Positions 1-6,106 of a DNA stretch of 6,231 nt are shown here, one piece after another. The notes beneath the pieces were generated by a model. The model ran no database searches and was not told where the DNA came from. It saw only the letters and a list, made by a program, of their open reading frames with translations. The stretch lies in contig JAIRLW010000524.1 in NCBI GenBank assembly GCA_031259095.1, positions 1-6,231 of the forward strand. Reading direction: 5' to 3'. The translations under genes were made by a program, and so were the position numbers. This stretch comes from Planctomycetaceae bacterium (lineage in GTDB: Bacteria; Planctomycetota; Planctomycetia; Pirellulales; Thermoguttaceae). The first letter of the stretch is position 1. The number at the start of each line of letters is the position of its first letter.

Positions 1-401
1 ACATTTGCAAACCGTTGATAAAGCAGTTCAATATTTTGATCTTTGTGCCATCTTGTTGTAGTAACGGTTATTGGTTTTGACGGCTGACGGACAACGAGTT
101 GCCAAAGTTGTTCGGTTTGCTTTTGGTCGATAAAGATCAGCAGATGTTCCTGAAAAAATTTTGTAATTTTCTGATCAATCTTGATTCTTTGAGAGTATTC
201 AGGAATATTGCCATTAGGCATTGGAGAGCAAACAAGTATTTTGAAATTACTTTTTTCCGCAACCGCTTCAATATTGAACGTAATATTATCGACAACGCTA
301 GGAAGTTTTGTTTTATCGTTATTCCAACCCATTTCATTAAACAGATTGCGGAAATTGAAATTTTTGAGATAGTTGGAAAATTCAGTTGTTTTTAGCTTCA
401 T
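1..401 (-). CDS. N-terminal part of a large Eco57I-type (type IIG-like) DNA methyltransferase, cut by the window edge
   Basis: The frame is open from ATG at 401 to the left edge, giving 133 residues. From memory, three blocks match the N-terminal region of large adenine-specific Eco57I-class restriction-modification methylases. These are an early NLFNEMGW (residues 19-26), RIKIDQKITKFFQEHLLIFID (72-92, key residues EHL and IF.D), and LWQLVVRQPSKP (99-110), followed by a basic stretch ending in a 'DQNIELLYQRF'-like segment. The methyltransferase motifs (FxGxG, NPPY) and target-recognition domain would lie beyond position 1, so the catalytic assignment is inference from the N-terminus and from the helicase neighbour. 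In this family the methylase marks host DNA, and some members also cleave. It is the last gene seen in the minus-strand set and lies 277 bp after the Fic gene. No Shine-Dalgarno sequence precedes the ATG; the leader ends in AATTATT. Confidence 0.72.
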   Translation of the reverse strand, partial: MKLKTTEFSNYLKNFNFRNLFNEMGWNNDKTKLPSVVDNITFNIEAVAEKSNFKILVCSPMPNGNIPEYSQRIKIDQKITKFFQEHLLIFIDQKQTEQLWQLVVRQPSKPITVTTTRWHKDQNIELLYQRFAN

Positions 402-459
402 AATAATTGTTGGCGTTAGTAAAAATAATGAGTGGTGAGTGATTCGTTGTTTGCCGTAT

Positions 460-479
460 CGCGTTGGGACGCCAGCGCG
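460..479. other. GC-rich hairpin in the methylase leader
   Basis: Arms CGCGTTGG (460-467) and CCAGCGCG (472-479) surround the four-base loop GACG. The pairing is complete with one G-U in plus-strand RNA. In minus-strand RNA, the direction of the genes, the same position is a C-A mismatch, leaving a 4 bp plus 3 bp stem. It stands out because the surrounding DNA is AT-rich. No U-tract follows in the minus direction, so it is not a classical terminator for these genes. Its function is unknown. Confidence 0.35.
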
Positions 480-509
480 TTTGTTGCTCTTAAAATAGCC
501 GCAAAACGG

Positions 510-546
510 TTTGTGGCTACTGAAATGGCGATCCAGTAGCCACAAA
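510..546. repeat. Perfect 13-bp inverted repeat (hairpin) of repeat copy 1
   Basis: Arm TTTGTGGCTACTG (510-522) is exactly complementary to CAGTAGCCACAAA (534-546), with the 11-base loop AAATGGCGATC. It can form on either strand. No run of U follows it directly on the minus strand, so intrinsic termination is not obvious. A protein-binding palindrome or an RNA processing/stability element is equally possible. Confidence 0.85.
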
Positions 547-579
547 GAATGTTGTTGCTCTTAAAATAGCCACAAATGT

Positions 580-616
580 TTTGTGACTACTGAAACGGCG
601 ATCCAGTAGCCACAAA
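580..616. repeat. 13-bp inverted repeat (hairpin) of repeat copy 2, one non-Watson-Crick position
   Basis: Arm TTTGTGACTACTG (580-592) pairs with CAGTAGCCACAAA (604-616) around the loop AAACGGCGATC. The single arm difference from copy 1 (A586 facing C610) is a G-U pair in minus-strand RNA but an A-C mismatch in plus-strand RNA. The hairpin is therefore fully kept only in the direction in which the neighbouring genes are transcribed. The loop also differs from copy 1 by one base (C for T). Confidence 0.8.
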
Positions 617-678
617 GAATGTTGTTGCCCGTAAAATAGCCACAAAATACTTTGTTTTTGCTAAAATAGCGAAAATAG

Positions 679-1791
679 TTAATCTTGAATAGTTGGGACA
701 ATGCCTTCGATTATATCTAGCAATTCCTTAAAAATCAGAGTTGCTGGAGTTCTCCCGTGTTTTGGTTCACTTTCCTGAATAATTCCGGCTTTTTTTAACT
801 GAAAAAGTAATTTGTTTGCCGTTTTTTTTGCGATATTGCTTCCTTTTAAAAAACTATTGCCCTGAAACATCGGATTGGAAAACAGGAAATCCAGTATGTT
901 GACCGTATATTGTGAGTGTGTTGTCACTTGAATTTTATTTTTCATATCTTCGTATAGGGATAATATTTTTTTTACGATAGTGCTGTTTGTTTTCGCTTGT
1001 TGAATAACCGCAAGTAAAAAAAATTCAATCCATGTGTCCCAGTCATCATGCAACGAAATCAGCCGTAACGCCTTGTAATAGTCTTCCCGATTTTTTTCAA
1101 GAAAACCGCTAATGTAAAAAGCGGGCATCGAAAGTTTCTTTTTTTGATAAAGAAATAATGGAATTAAAAGCCGCCCAACTCGTCCATTGCCATCGTTAAA
1201 AGGATGAAGTAACTCGAATTGCGCATGAACAATAGAACATTGTAATAAAATCTCGACGTCGTTTCCAGTAACATAACGTTCCCAAGATTCAAGATCACTT
1301 TGAAGCCGGATAGGATCAGGCGGTACGAAAGTAGCCTCCTCAATTGTTGCGCCGGGACGACCAATGTAATTCTGTTTGGTGCGAAACATTCCGGGAAATT
1401 TTTCTGCTCCGCGCGTTCCGTCCATTAACATCTGGTGCATTTCACGAATCAGACCAAGCGACAATGGACGTTCGGTAAGTTGCCGACCCGCAAACTTCAT
1501 CGTGTTTCGATAATTGATCACTTCGTGAACATCATCTTGTTGTTCGATTGCTTTTTTGTTACCGGCGTCATATTTTAAAACGTCGGTAATTGTCGCTTGA
1601 GTCCCTTCAATCCGTGAAGAAAGTAACGCTTCTTCATTTATAAGCGGAGAAAGCAATAATTCCGGTAGAGGCAATCCTTGCAAAAGTCCGTCCAAACGCG
1701 CCAGTTCCGCGTTTGATTCTCCCACCGCTTTAAAATGCCGACGAAAATCAATAGTTGAAAGCGGAAGTTCTTTGGGAATATAAGGTTTCAT
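679..1791 (-). CDS. Fic-family protein, probable AMP transferase, class II with N-terminal inhibitory motif
   Basis: Encodes 370 residues. The N-terminal Fic_N-type region (about 1-90) carries SSRIEG at 58-63, matching the [S/T]xxxE[G/N] inhibitory motif of class II Fic proteins, where Glu62 would block productive ATP binding. The catalytic loop HPFNDGNGRVGR (196-207) keeps every key residue: His196, Asp200, the Gly-Asn-Gly and both Arg. FVPPDP (155-160) is the usual substrate-flap region. The C-terminus (about 295-370) looks like a winged helix, with a helix-turn-helix-like stretch near 318-340. Length and order fit the stand-alone Shewanella Fic-like group. Such enzymes usually transfer AMP to a hydroxyl side chain of a protein; the target here is unknown. 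I chose ATG 1791 over an in-frame TTG at 1827 because homologues do not need the extra 12 residues and neither start has an SD. It lies 160 bp after the DUF2442 gene. Confidence 0.93.
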   Translation of the reverse strand: MKPYIPKELPLSTIDFRRHFKAVGESNAELARLDGLLQGLPLPELLLSPLINEEALLSSRIEGTQATITDVLKYDAGNKKAIEQQDDVHEVINYRNTMKFAGRQLTERPLSLGLIREMHQMLMDGTRGAEKFPGMFRTKQNYIGRPGATIEEATFVPPDPIRLQSDLESWERYVTGNDVEILLQCSIVHAQFELLHPFNDGNGRVGRLLIPLFLYQKKKLSMPAFYISGFLEKNREDYYKALRLISLHDDWDTWIEFFLLAVIQQAKTNSTIVKKILSLYEDMKNKIQVTTHSQYTVNILDFLFSNPMFQGNSFLKGSNIAKKTANKLLFQLKKAGIIQESEPKHGRTPATLIFKELLDIIEGIVPTIQD

Positions 1792-1951
1792 GTCATTGTC
1801 TATCAGTAAAAGGAAAAATTGCCGCAAACGGCTGGTTTATTTTTTTGAAAATACGAAATAAACAAAATAACCAAACAGACGAAATTTTACTTTCGGCAAT
1901 ATTCAGTTACACAATAAAACATCACACAACAAAACACCGTTGTTGTTTGCG
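1792..1951. other. Intergenic region between DUF2442 and Fic genes
   Basis: This 160-bp AT-rich stretch has no supported gene. It contains an 8-bp inverted repeat, GTTTATTT (1835-1842) with AAATAAAC (1856-1863), and a wider 7-bp pair, ATTGCCG (1818-1824) with CGGCAAT (1894-1900). Both are weak for this base composition. The length leaves room for a separate Fic promoter, but no clear promoter was recognised. Confidence 0.4.
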
Positions 1952-2230
1952 CTACGATAAAATCACTTCGGAATCCATGTAGAGAACATCGGGACAAATA
2001 TCTTGTTCGTTGGGCCATTCAACAGTTCCAGCGTTTACGCGAACACAACGAAAATAGCCGATATTTTGTAATTCCCGAAATATTCCCTTATCAAGTAACG
2101 GATTCATATCGTAACGTTTAACTTCTCCGTTTGTAAACGTCAAAGTCAACGTATAATCATCGTTCGGAACAACATGAACAACACGCGGTCCCAACGGTTT
2201 TTTTCCGTACACTATATCATCATCTTTCAT
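1952..2230 (-). CDS. DUF2442-family small protein
   Basis: Encodes 92 residues in one compact domain. The order of conserved features fits DUF2442: a V..V.P..DY.L.L.F.NGE start (LTFTNGEVKRYDMNPLL), a central GIFRELQNIGYF, and a C-terminal GTVEWPNEQDICPDVLY. The family's biochemical role is not established. Members are often found beside DUF4160 proteins in pairs resembling toxin-antitoxin modules; no DUF4160 partner is visible here. The gene starts 25 bp after the helicase stop codon, so it is very probably co-transcribed with the helicase. The ATG at 2230 follows an A-rich leader (AAAAATAAA) without an SD. An antitoxin-like role towards the downstream Fic protein is conceivable, but that Fic already carries its own inhibitory helix. 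Confidence 0.85.
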   Translation of the reverse strand: MKDDDIVYGKKPLGPRVVHVVPNDDYTLTLTFTNGEVKRYDMNPLLDKGIFRELQNIGYFRCVRVNAGTVEWPNEQDICPDVLYMDSEVILS

Positions 2231-2255
2231 TTTATTTTTGAATCTTAAATAGTGG

Positions 2256-5200
2256 TTATTGGTTTGAAATGTTAATGATTCCCATTGAGCAAATTATTTG
2301 CGGTTCTGTATTTTGATATTCTTCATCTTTGATAACAAGTTCATTGGCATTATACAATGACGTTACCAGATCGGTTAAATATTCATCTGAAATTCCTACT
2401 TTGAATTGTCTGACAAGAGATTCCTTTGCGGATTCCCGTAACCGGTAACGGAAAATATCGTCAACGGCTTTTTTAAGCGTTTCAGTAACAAGTAACGGTT
2501 TGTCTTTGTTTTCGTTGCAATATCGTTCAAGCCGTGAATAGACACGGTGTTTTATACCTGTTCGCTTGCCGAGCGAAGAACCGCGATTGTTGTCGTCTGC
2601 ACGAATGACATCAAGAGCCTTACTCAATAATTCGTGGTGATTTTCCAGTTTTTCCAACGGCGTTGTGTCAGGATCACAAGCAACCGCTTTCAAAATTTCA
2701 ACCGGCGATTGAGTAACAATATTGTTTTCATTGTCAATCCATGTGAGAATATTGTCATCGTTCATTGTTTTTGTATAAACAATAACTCCGTCTTGCGGAT
2801 AAGATGTAACATTTTGTTTTGCCGAATAAATAACGTTTGGTAATTCAGGAATGATGTTATTCAATTCCGGTTGCATTTTAACCGCCTCTTCCCAAATTTT
2901 TAACGCTTGAGAACCAAGATCAACTTCCGTGTCTTCATCGTCGGCATTAAGCAGACCGGATTTTTCGTTATACAAATCAGCAATGTTGATCGGATCACCA
3001 TCAAAAAATGTTTCATCACTGCCGAGCAAATCGGCATTTTCTTTGATTCGTTGTTTTAATCGTCCTCGTAAATCAATAATTTTTTCAATTCCGTCTTCAG
3101 GCAAAAAAGAATAACAATAAATTTCTTTTGCTCTTTGACCAATACGGTCAACACGTCCGGCACGTTGGATCAAACGAATAATCGCCCAAGGTAAATCATA
3201 ATTGACAATGACATGAGCATCTTGCAGGTTTTGTCCTTCACTCAACACATCTGTCGAAATGAGTATTCGTAACTCTTCACTCCTGTCAATCAATTGATTT
3301 TGCTGCGTATTACTCTGCGGACTGAATCGAACAGCTTTTTGTGTTGGATTGTCATCGCTGCCGGTTACGCTTTCAATATTTGTTACGCCGCGCCGCGTTA
3401 ATTGTTTGGTCAAATAAAACGCCGTATCCGCAAACTGCGTGAAAACCAACACTTTGTCGTTGGGATGTTTTTGTGTCAACAAATCATAAAGAGCGTTGAG
3501 TTGGCGGTCATGATCAGGCTTCCACGTTTTGACGGCTGCTAATATGTTGAGAATATTCTTGTTGTCCTCTTCAAGAGATTCCAATAACGTTTCACTAAAA
3601 AATTCGCTGCGTATCCAATCAAAATGAGTTTTATGTTGATCGCTTGAAAACAATTGATAAAGTTCTTCAGCCTTTTCAATGTACTGATTTTCCTGCGTAA
3701 TAATGTTGAAACTATTTATTTCATCGTGATTATTGTTATTATTATCCGTGTTGTCGTTATCTGTGTCGTCATCTTCTAAAAAGTCATCGAGATTTTGTGC
3801 GATATTTTTTCCGATGGGCAACGGCAAGTTATTTTTGATCGCATGGACAAAAATATAGTTGCGCAAAACATGCCGAGCAAGCGAGAGAAGAAACGAATAT
3901 CCGCTGCTTTCAAGTCTCTTAAATAACATTGTCCGGCAAAATCCCATCAAACGTTTGCCGGCACGATTCAAATTTTGCAACAACAAATCCTCGTCGGGAG
4001 CCGGTTTAATCGCTGCATTTTTGTTTCGGTAAAGTTGCAAACCGTATCTTGGTAAATCAAGCCGATTGATTAAATCAACAACATGATCGGCATACAATGC
4101 GGCATATTGATCGTTTGGATTTTTTGGATCAAAAGGATATTCCACTTTTTTGGCAAGACGTTCAGGAAAATAGGACGGAGCGCCGTCGGAAAAAGAAAGA
4201 TATTTTTGTCCATTTTTCGAATCCGTTTTCGCGTAATATTTTTTGATAAAATTTCTGGTTCGCCTGACAAGATAAAGCTGCATAAGATTTTGCCAATCAT
4301 CCGGTTCACTGCTTAACTCAAAAGCTCTCAAACTTCGCGGTAAAATTTCCGTATGTTTCGCGTTAAACTGAACTTGTCCGCCGATTTTTTTAATGTACTT
4401 TTCAGGACTGATTCCCAAATCCTTGTCGTCAGAAATAAACAAACGTAACTGATTCGCAAGATCAATATACGATTTATTGTATGGTGTTGCGGAAAGCAGA
4501 ATCACTTTACTTTCGTTGAGATCAAGATAATCTTTAATCGCCTTATAACGGCTTCCGCTGCTGTTTCGCAAATTATGACTTTCATCAATGATTACAGTGC
4601 GGTAACGCCGCTCGTTTTTCAATTCGGATTGAACTTGGCTTTGCGATATGACTTTTGCGTGCAATTGATATTGATAAACGTAACTTTTCCACATTGCCGT
4701 CAAGTTTTTCGGACAAATAATCAATGTCTCATGCGAAAAATCTTCTTCAAATAATTTAGCAAGAGCCGTTCCGACAATTGTTTTTCCAAGACCAACAACA
4801 TCACCAATCACCACACCGCCGTATTTATGAAGATGTCGGGCTGCAACAGAAACGGCAGTTTGTTGAAAATCAAGTAATTTCTTTTTGAATATTGCCGGAA
4901 TTGTAAAATCGGCAATTCCCATTCGGGCTTCATACGAAAGATGATACGCAATTTTTACATAAATATGATACGGCGGAATCAACCGATCACCCGCCCAAGA
5001 ATGATCAATAATCTCAATGAGGTCTTCGGTAATATCAATTGATTTACTGTCATTCCAACGTTCATCAAACCATGTTGCTAATTTTCGTGCGGCATCTTGT
5101 TCCAAGACGTCAATATTGAGTTCTCCTTGTTTGACAAGTCCGGCTAAGGTGAGATTACTGCTGCCCAAAAAACCGACAATAGGAACTCGTGCATCGTCAC

Positions 5201-5660
5201 TGTATGCCAAATACAGTTTCGCGTGTAACGGATACCTCAAATGAAGTTTGACGCATAATTTTTTGTCCTTCATTTGCTGACTCAACTGCCGAAGAGTTTT
5301 TTCATCCTGATTGGTCGGAATTCCAATAGTTAATTGTTTACGAAATTCCTGTGCAAGTTGTTTTTTAAGCCGATTCGATTCGGCGTTATCAATAGTTCCT
5401 TCATCATGACGATAATAATATTTGTGCAAAATATCGGTTGGGTTTACAAACATACCAATAAGGAGTCGGCAAATCCGGTGAACATTGACGTTTCTTTCTG
5501 TCATTTCATCACCAGACAGCTGATCAATTTTTTCGGCGATTTCATTCCAACCGCGTAAATTAAAATAACCGATACAACAATCCGCCCTTTTAGAAAGTTC
5601 TAAAGTTCTGCTCAAACCATCCGTCAGGATATGTTCAATATTATCATAAATTGTAGGCAT
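2256..5660 (-). CDS. PLD-nuclease-like / SNF2-family DNA helicase (ATP-dependent translocase), probable restriction component
   Basis: Encodes 1134 residues from ATG 5660. The N-terminus has a phospholipase D-like nuclease domain with HAK at 146-148 and GSSNLT at 166-171. A two-lobed SNF2/superfamily 2 helicase follows: Walker A GDVVGLGKT (286-294), DESH box (359-362), SATP (390-393), motif IV region VLVFTQF (737-743), motif V STDVLSEGQNLQ (802-813) and motif VI QRAGRVDRIGQ (832-842). All ATPase motifs are intact. An Asp/Asn-rich tract (625-646) lies between the lobes, and a long C-terminal region of about 270 residues has no recognised motif. The protein probably moves along DNA and cuts through the PLD domain, which usually works as a dimer. 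GTG 5681 is possible, but ATG 5660 gives the typical MPTIYDNIE start. Proximity to a methylase suggests restriction of unmodified DNA, which is inference. Confidence 0.93.
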   Translation of the reverse strand: MPTIYDNIEHILTDGLSRTLELSKRADCCIGYFNLRGWNEIAEKIDQLSGDEMTERNVNVHRICRLLIGMFVNPTDILHKYYYRHDEGTIDNAESNRLKKQLAQEFRKQLTIGIPTNQDEKTLRQLSQQMKDKKLCVKLHLRYPLHAKLYLAYSDDARVPIVGFLGSSNLTLAGLVKQGELNIDVLEQDAARKLATWFDERWNDSKSIDITEDLIEIIDHSWAGDRLIPPYHIYVKIAYHLSYEARMGIADFTIPAIFKKKLLDFQQTAVSVAARHLHKYGGVVIGDVVGLGKTIVGTALAKLFEEDFSHETLIICPKNLTAMWKSYVYQYQLHAKVISQSQVQSELKNERRYRTVIIDESHNLRNSSGSRYKAIKDYLDLNESKVILLSATPYNKSYIDLANQLRLFISDDKDLGISPEKYIKKIGGQVQFNAKHTEILPRSLRAFELSSEPDDWQNLMQLYLVRRTRNFIKKYYAKTDSKNGQKYLSFSDGAPSYFPERLAKKVEYPFDPKNPNDQYAALYADHVVDLINRLDLPRYGLQLYRNKNAAIKPAPDEDLLLQNLNRAGKRLMGFCRTMLFKRLESSGYSFLLSLARHVLRNYIFVHAIKNNLPLPIGKNIAQNLDDFLEDDDTDNDNTDNNNNNHDEINSFNIITQENQYIEKAEELYQLFSSDQHKTHFDWIRSEFFSETLLESLEEDNKNILNILAAVKTWKPDHDRQLNALYDLLTQKHPNDKVLVFTQFADTAFYLTKQLTRRGVTNIESVTGSDDNPTQKAVRFSPQSNTQQNQLIDRSEELRILISTDVLSEGQNLQDAHVIVNYDLPWAIIRLIQRAGRVDRIGQRAKEIYCYSFLPEDGIEKIIDLRGRLKQRIKENADLLGSDETFFDGDPINIADLYNEKSGLLNADDEDTEVDLGSQALKIWEEAVKMQPELNNIIPELPNVIYSAKQNVTSYPQDGVIVYTKTMNDDNILTWIDNENNIVTQSPVEILKAVACDPDTTPLEKLENHHELLSKALDVIRADDNNRGSSLGKRTGIKHRVYSRLERYCNENKDKPLLVTETLKKAVDDIFRYRLRESAKESLVRQFKVGISDEYLTDLVTSLYNANELVIKDEEYQNTEPQIICSMGIINISNQ
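3723..3788 (-). repeat. Asp/Asn-rich low-complexity coding tract in the helicase
   Basis: This codes for helicase residues 625-646, almost only Asp, Asn, Glu and Thr, ending in a run of five Asn. The codons are mostly GAT/GAC/AAT/AAC, giving an imperfect trinucleotide repeat. It falls in the insertion between the two helicase lobes and is best read as a disordered linker. Slippage in whole codons would change linker length without breaking the frame. Confidence 0.75.
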
Positions 5661-5664
5661 AAAA

Positions 5665-5940
5665 TTAAATTGATATTTCACTAAATTCCGCGTTCCGACT
5701 AATAAAAAACGAAACGTTCATGTAAAGTTGTATTGCTGGAACTGCCTGCTTGCTACAAGAACAACCTTTAAAAACCGTACTCAATATCATTAAACAATAG
5801 AATAAAAGAAGGTATATGTTCATCCATGATAAAAACGATATTATGTTTCTTTTATTTTTTTCCAGTAGAGTCAAAATTCCTTCCCTAATGAAGAATAAAA
5901 GTAGAATTAAACTTAAAACGATCACAATATCTTCAGTCAT
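5665..5940 (-). CDS. Possible small two-helix membrane protein, unrecognised
   Basis: This is an open frame of 91 residues from ATG 5940. Hydrophobic stretches at about 5-18 and 33-57 flank a charged loop (EKNKRN, 27-32), a plausible membrane hairpin with the loop in the cytoplasm. A KGCSCSK segment follows at 58-64 and the tail is polar. I recognise no family. It ends 4 bp before the helicase ATG and would overlap the alternative GTG start at 5681, so it could be the first gene of the operon and translationally coupled. Against this, no SD precedes it, and AT-rich DNA easily yields Ile/Leu/Phe-rich frames by chance. If it is not real, 5661-5940 is the helicase leader, in which I see no clear promoter. 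Confidence 0.38.
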   Translation of the reverse strand: MTEDIVIVLSLILLLFFIREGILTLLEKNKRNIISFLSWMNIYLLLFYCLMILSTVFKGCSCSKQAVPAIQLYMNVSFFISRNAEFSEISI

Positions 5941-6106
5941 AATAATTTAATGTTGATCAGTACGAAACAATTTTAGTAAGAATATAACTTACTGCTCTTT
6001 CCTAAAAATTGATTACTTATTTTGCTCTTTATGTGAGGTCGTTCCTCATGGTATCAACGTGATATTGTTTTTCTAACTAATCTCGTTTTAACGCATGAGG
6101 CGACCC
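5941..6106. other. Divergent intergenic region
   Basis: This separates the minus-strand cassette from the plus-strand gene at 6107, so it should contain promoters for both directions. It is AT-rich, and no -35/-10 pair was convincing on either strand. A 6-bp hairpin, AGTAAG (5975-5980) with CTTACT (5988-5993) around loop AATATAA, lies near the left side. The right half holds the leader inverted repeats listed separately. Confidence 0.5.
6034..6105 (+). promoter_or_regulatory. 5' leader with competing hairpins overlapping the ribosome binding site
   Basis: GGTCG (6037-6041) and CCTCATG (6044-6050) are complementary to CATGAGG (6094-6100) followed directly by CGACC (6101-6105). This gives 12 base pairs with a two-base TT bulge and a 43-base loop. 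The right arm contains the GAGG SD-like sequence and ends one base before the ATG, so this pairing would block translation. The same left segment can instead fold locally as TGAGG (6034-6038) with CCTCA (6044-6048) around TCGTT, which would release the SD. The pairing is seen directly; the regulatory role is inference. Confidence 0.5.

Larger units (their letters stand above)
402..678. other. Intergenic region between Fic and methylase genes, dominated by structured repeats
   Basis: No convincing gene lies here on either strand. Reading left to right, it contains an AT-rich methylase leader (about 402-450), a GC-rich hairpin (460-479), and tandem hairpin repeats of about 70 bp (480-678) that run into the Fic stop codon. 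For adjacent genes of one operon the gap is long. It may hold a terminator or attenuator for the upstream genes, a promoter for the methylase, or both. No clear -35/-10 pair was seen. Confidence 0.6.
480..678. repeat. Tandem ~70-bp hairpin repeat, two full copies and one decayed copy
   Basis: Copy 1 (480-550) and copy 2 (551-620) are near-identical. Both contain TTGTTGCTCTTAAAATAGCC, then CTACTGAAAYGGCGATCCAG, then TAGCCACAAAGAAT. Copy 3 (621-678) begins the same way (GTTGTTGCCCGTAAAATAG) and then decays into the Fic stop codon. Copy 1 is one base longer between positions 501 and 520. Each full copy carries a TAGCCRCAAA word, its inverted form, and then TAGCCACAAA again, so the central inverted arm can pair either left or right. 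This differs from a CRISPR array because the whole period is conserved and no unique spacers exist. Confidence 0.85.

Noticed and set aside
99..395. Plus-strand 98-residue open frame at the left end, and a minus-strand 66-residue frame at 137-337
   Set aside because: Both overlap the methylase N-terminus in other frames; the methylase frame is open to the edge and matches a known family.
480..678. Tandem repeats as a CRISPR array
   Set aside because: The whole 70-bp period is conserved between copies, there are no distinct spacers, and only about 2.5 copies exist.
1792..1827. Upstream TTG start of the Fic gene adding 12 residues
   Set aside because: TTG is a poor start, the added residues (MRQFFLLLIDND) look unrelated to Fic N-termini, and no SD supports it.
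1835..1863. 8-bp inverted repeat as a terminator after DUF2442
   Set aside because: The stem is AT-only apart from one pair and the loop is 13 bases; such repeats are expected by chance in this composition.
1755..1982. Plus-strand 75-residue frame across the Fic/DUF2442 gap
   Set aside because: No recognisable domain; it overlaps both neighbouring genes and has no supporting start signal.
2634..5558. Several plus- and minus-strand frames of 61-79 residues within the helicase gene
   Set aside because: They are shadows of a gene with complete helicase motifs; none shows a domain of its own.
5661..5681. GTG start of the helicase adding 7 residues
   Set aside because: ATG 5660 gives the start expected for the family; GTG cannot be fully excluded.
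5975..5993. 6-bp hairpin as a terminator or operator
   Set aside because: Short and AT-rich with no U-tract, and it lies in a divergent region where no gene ends.
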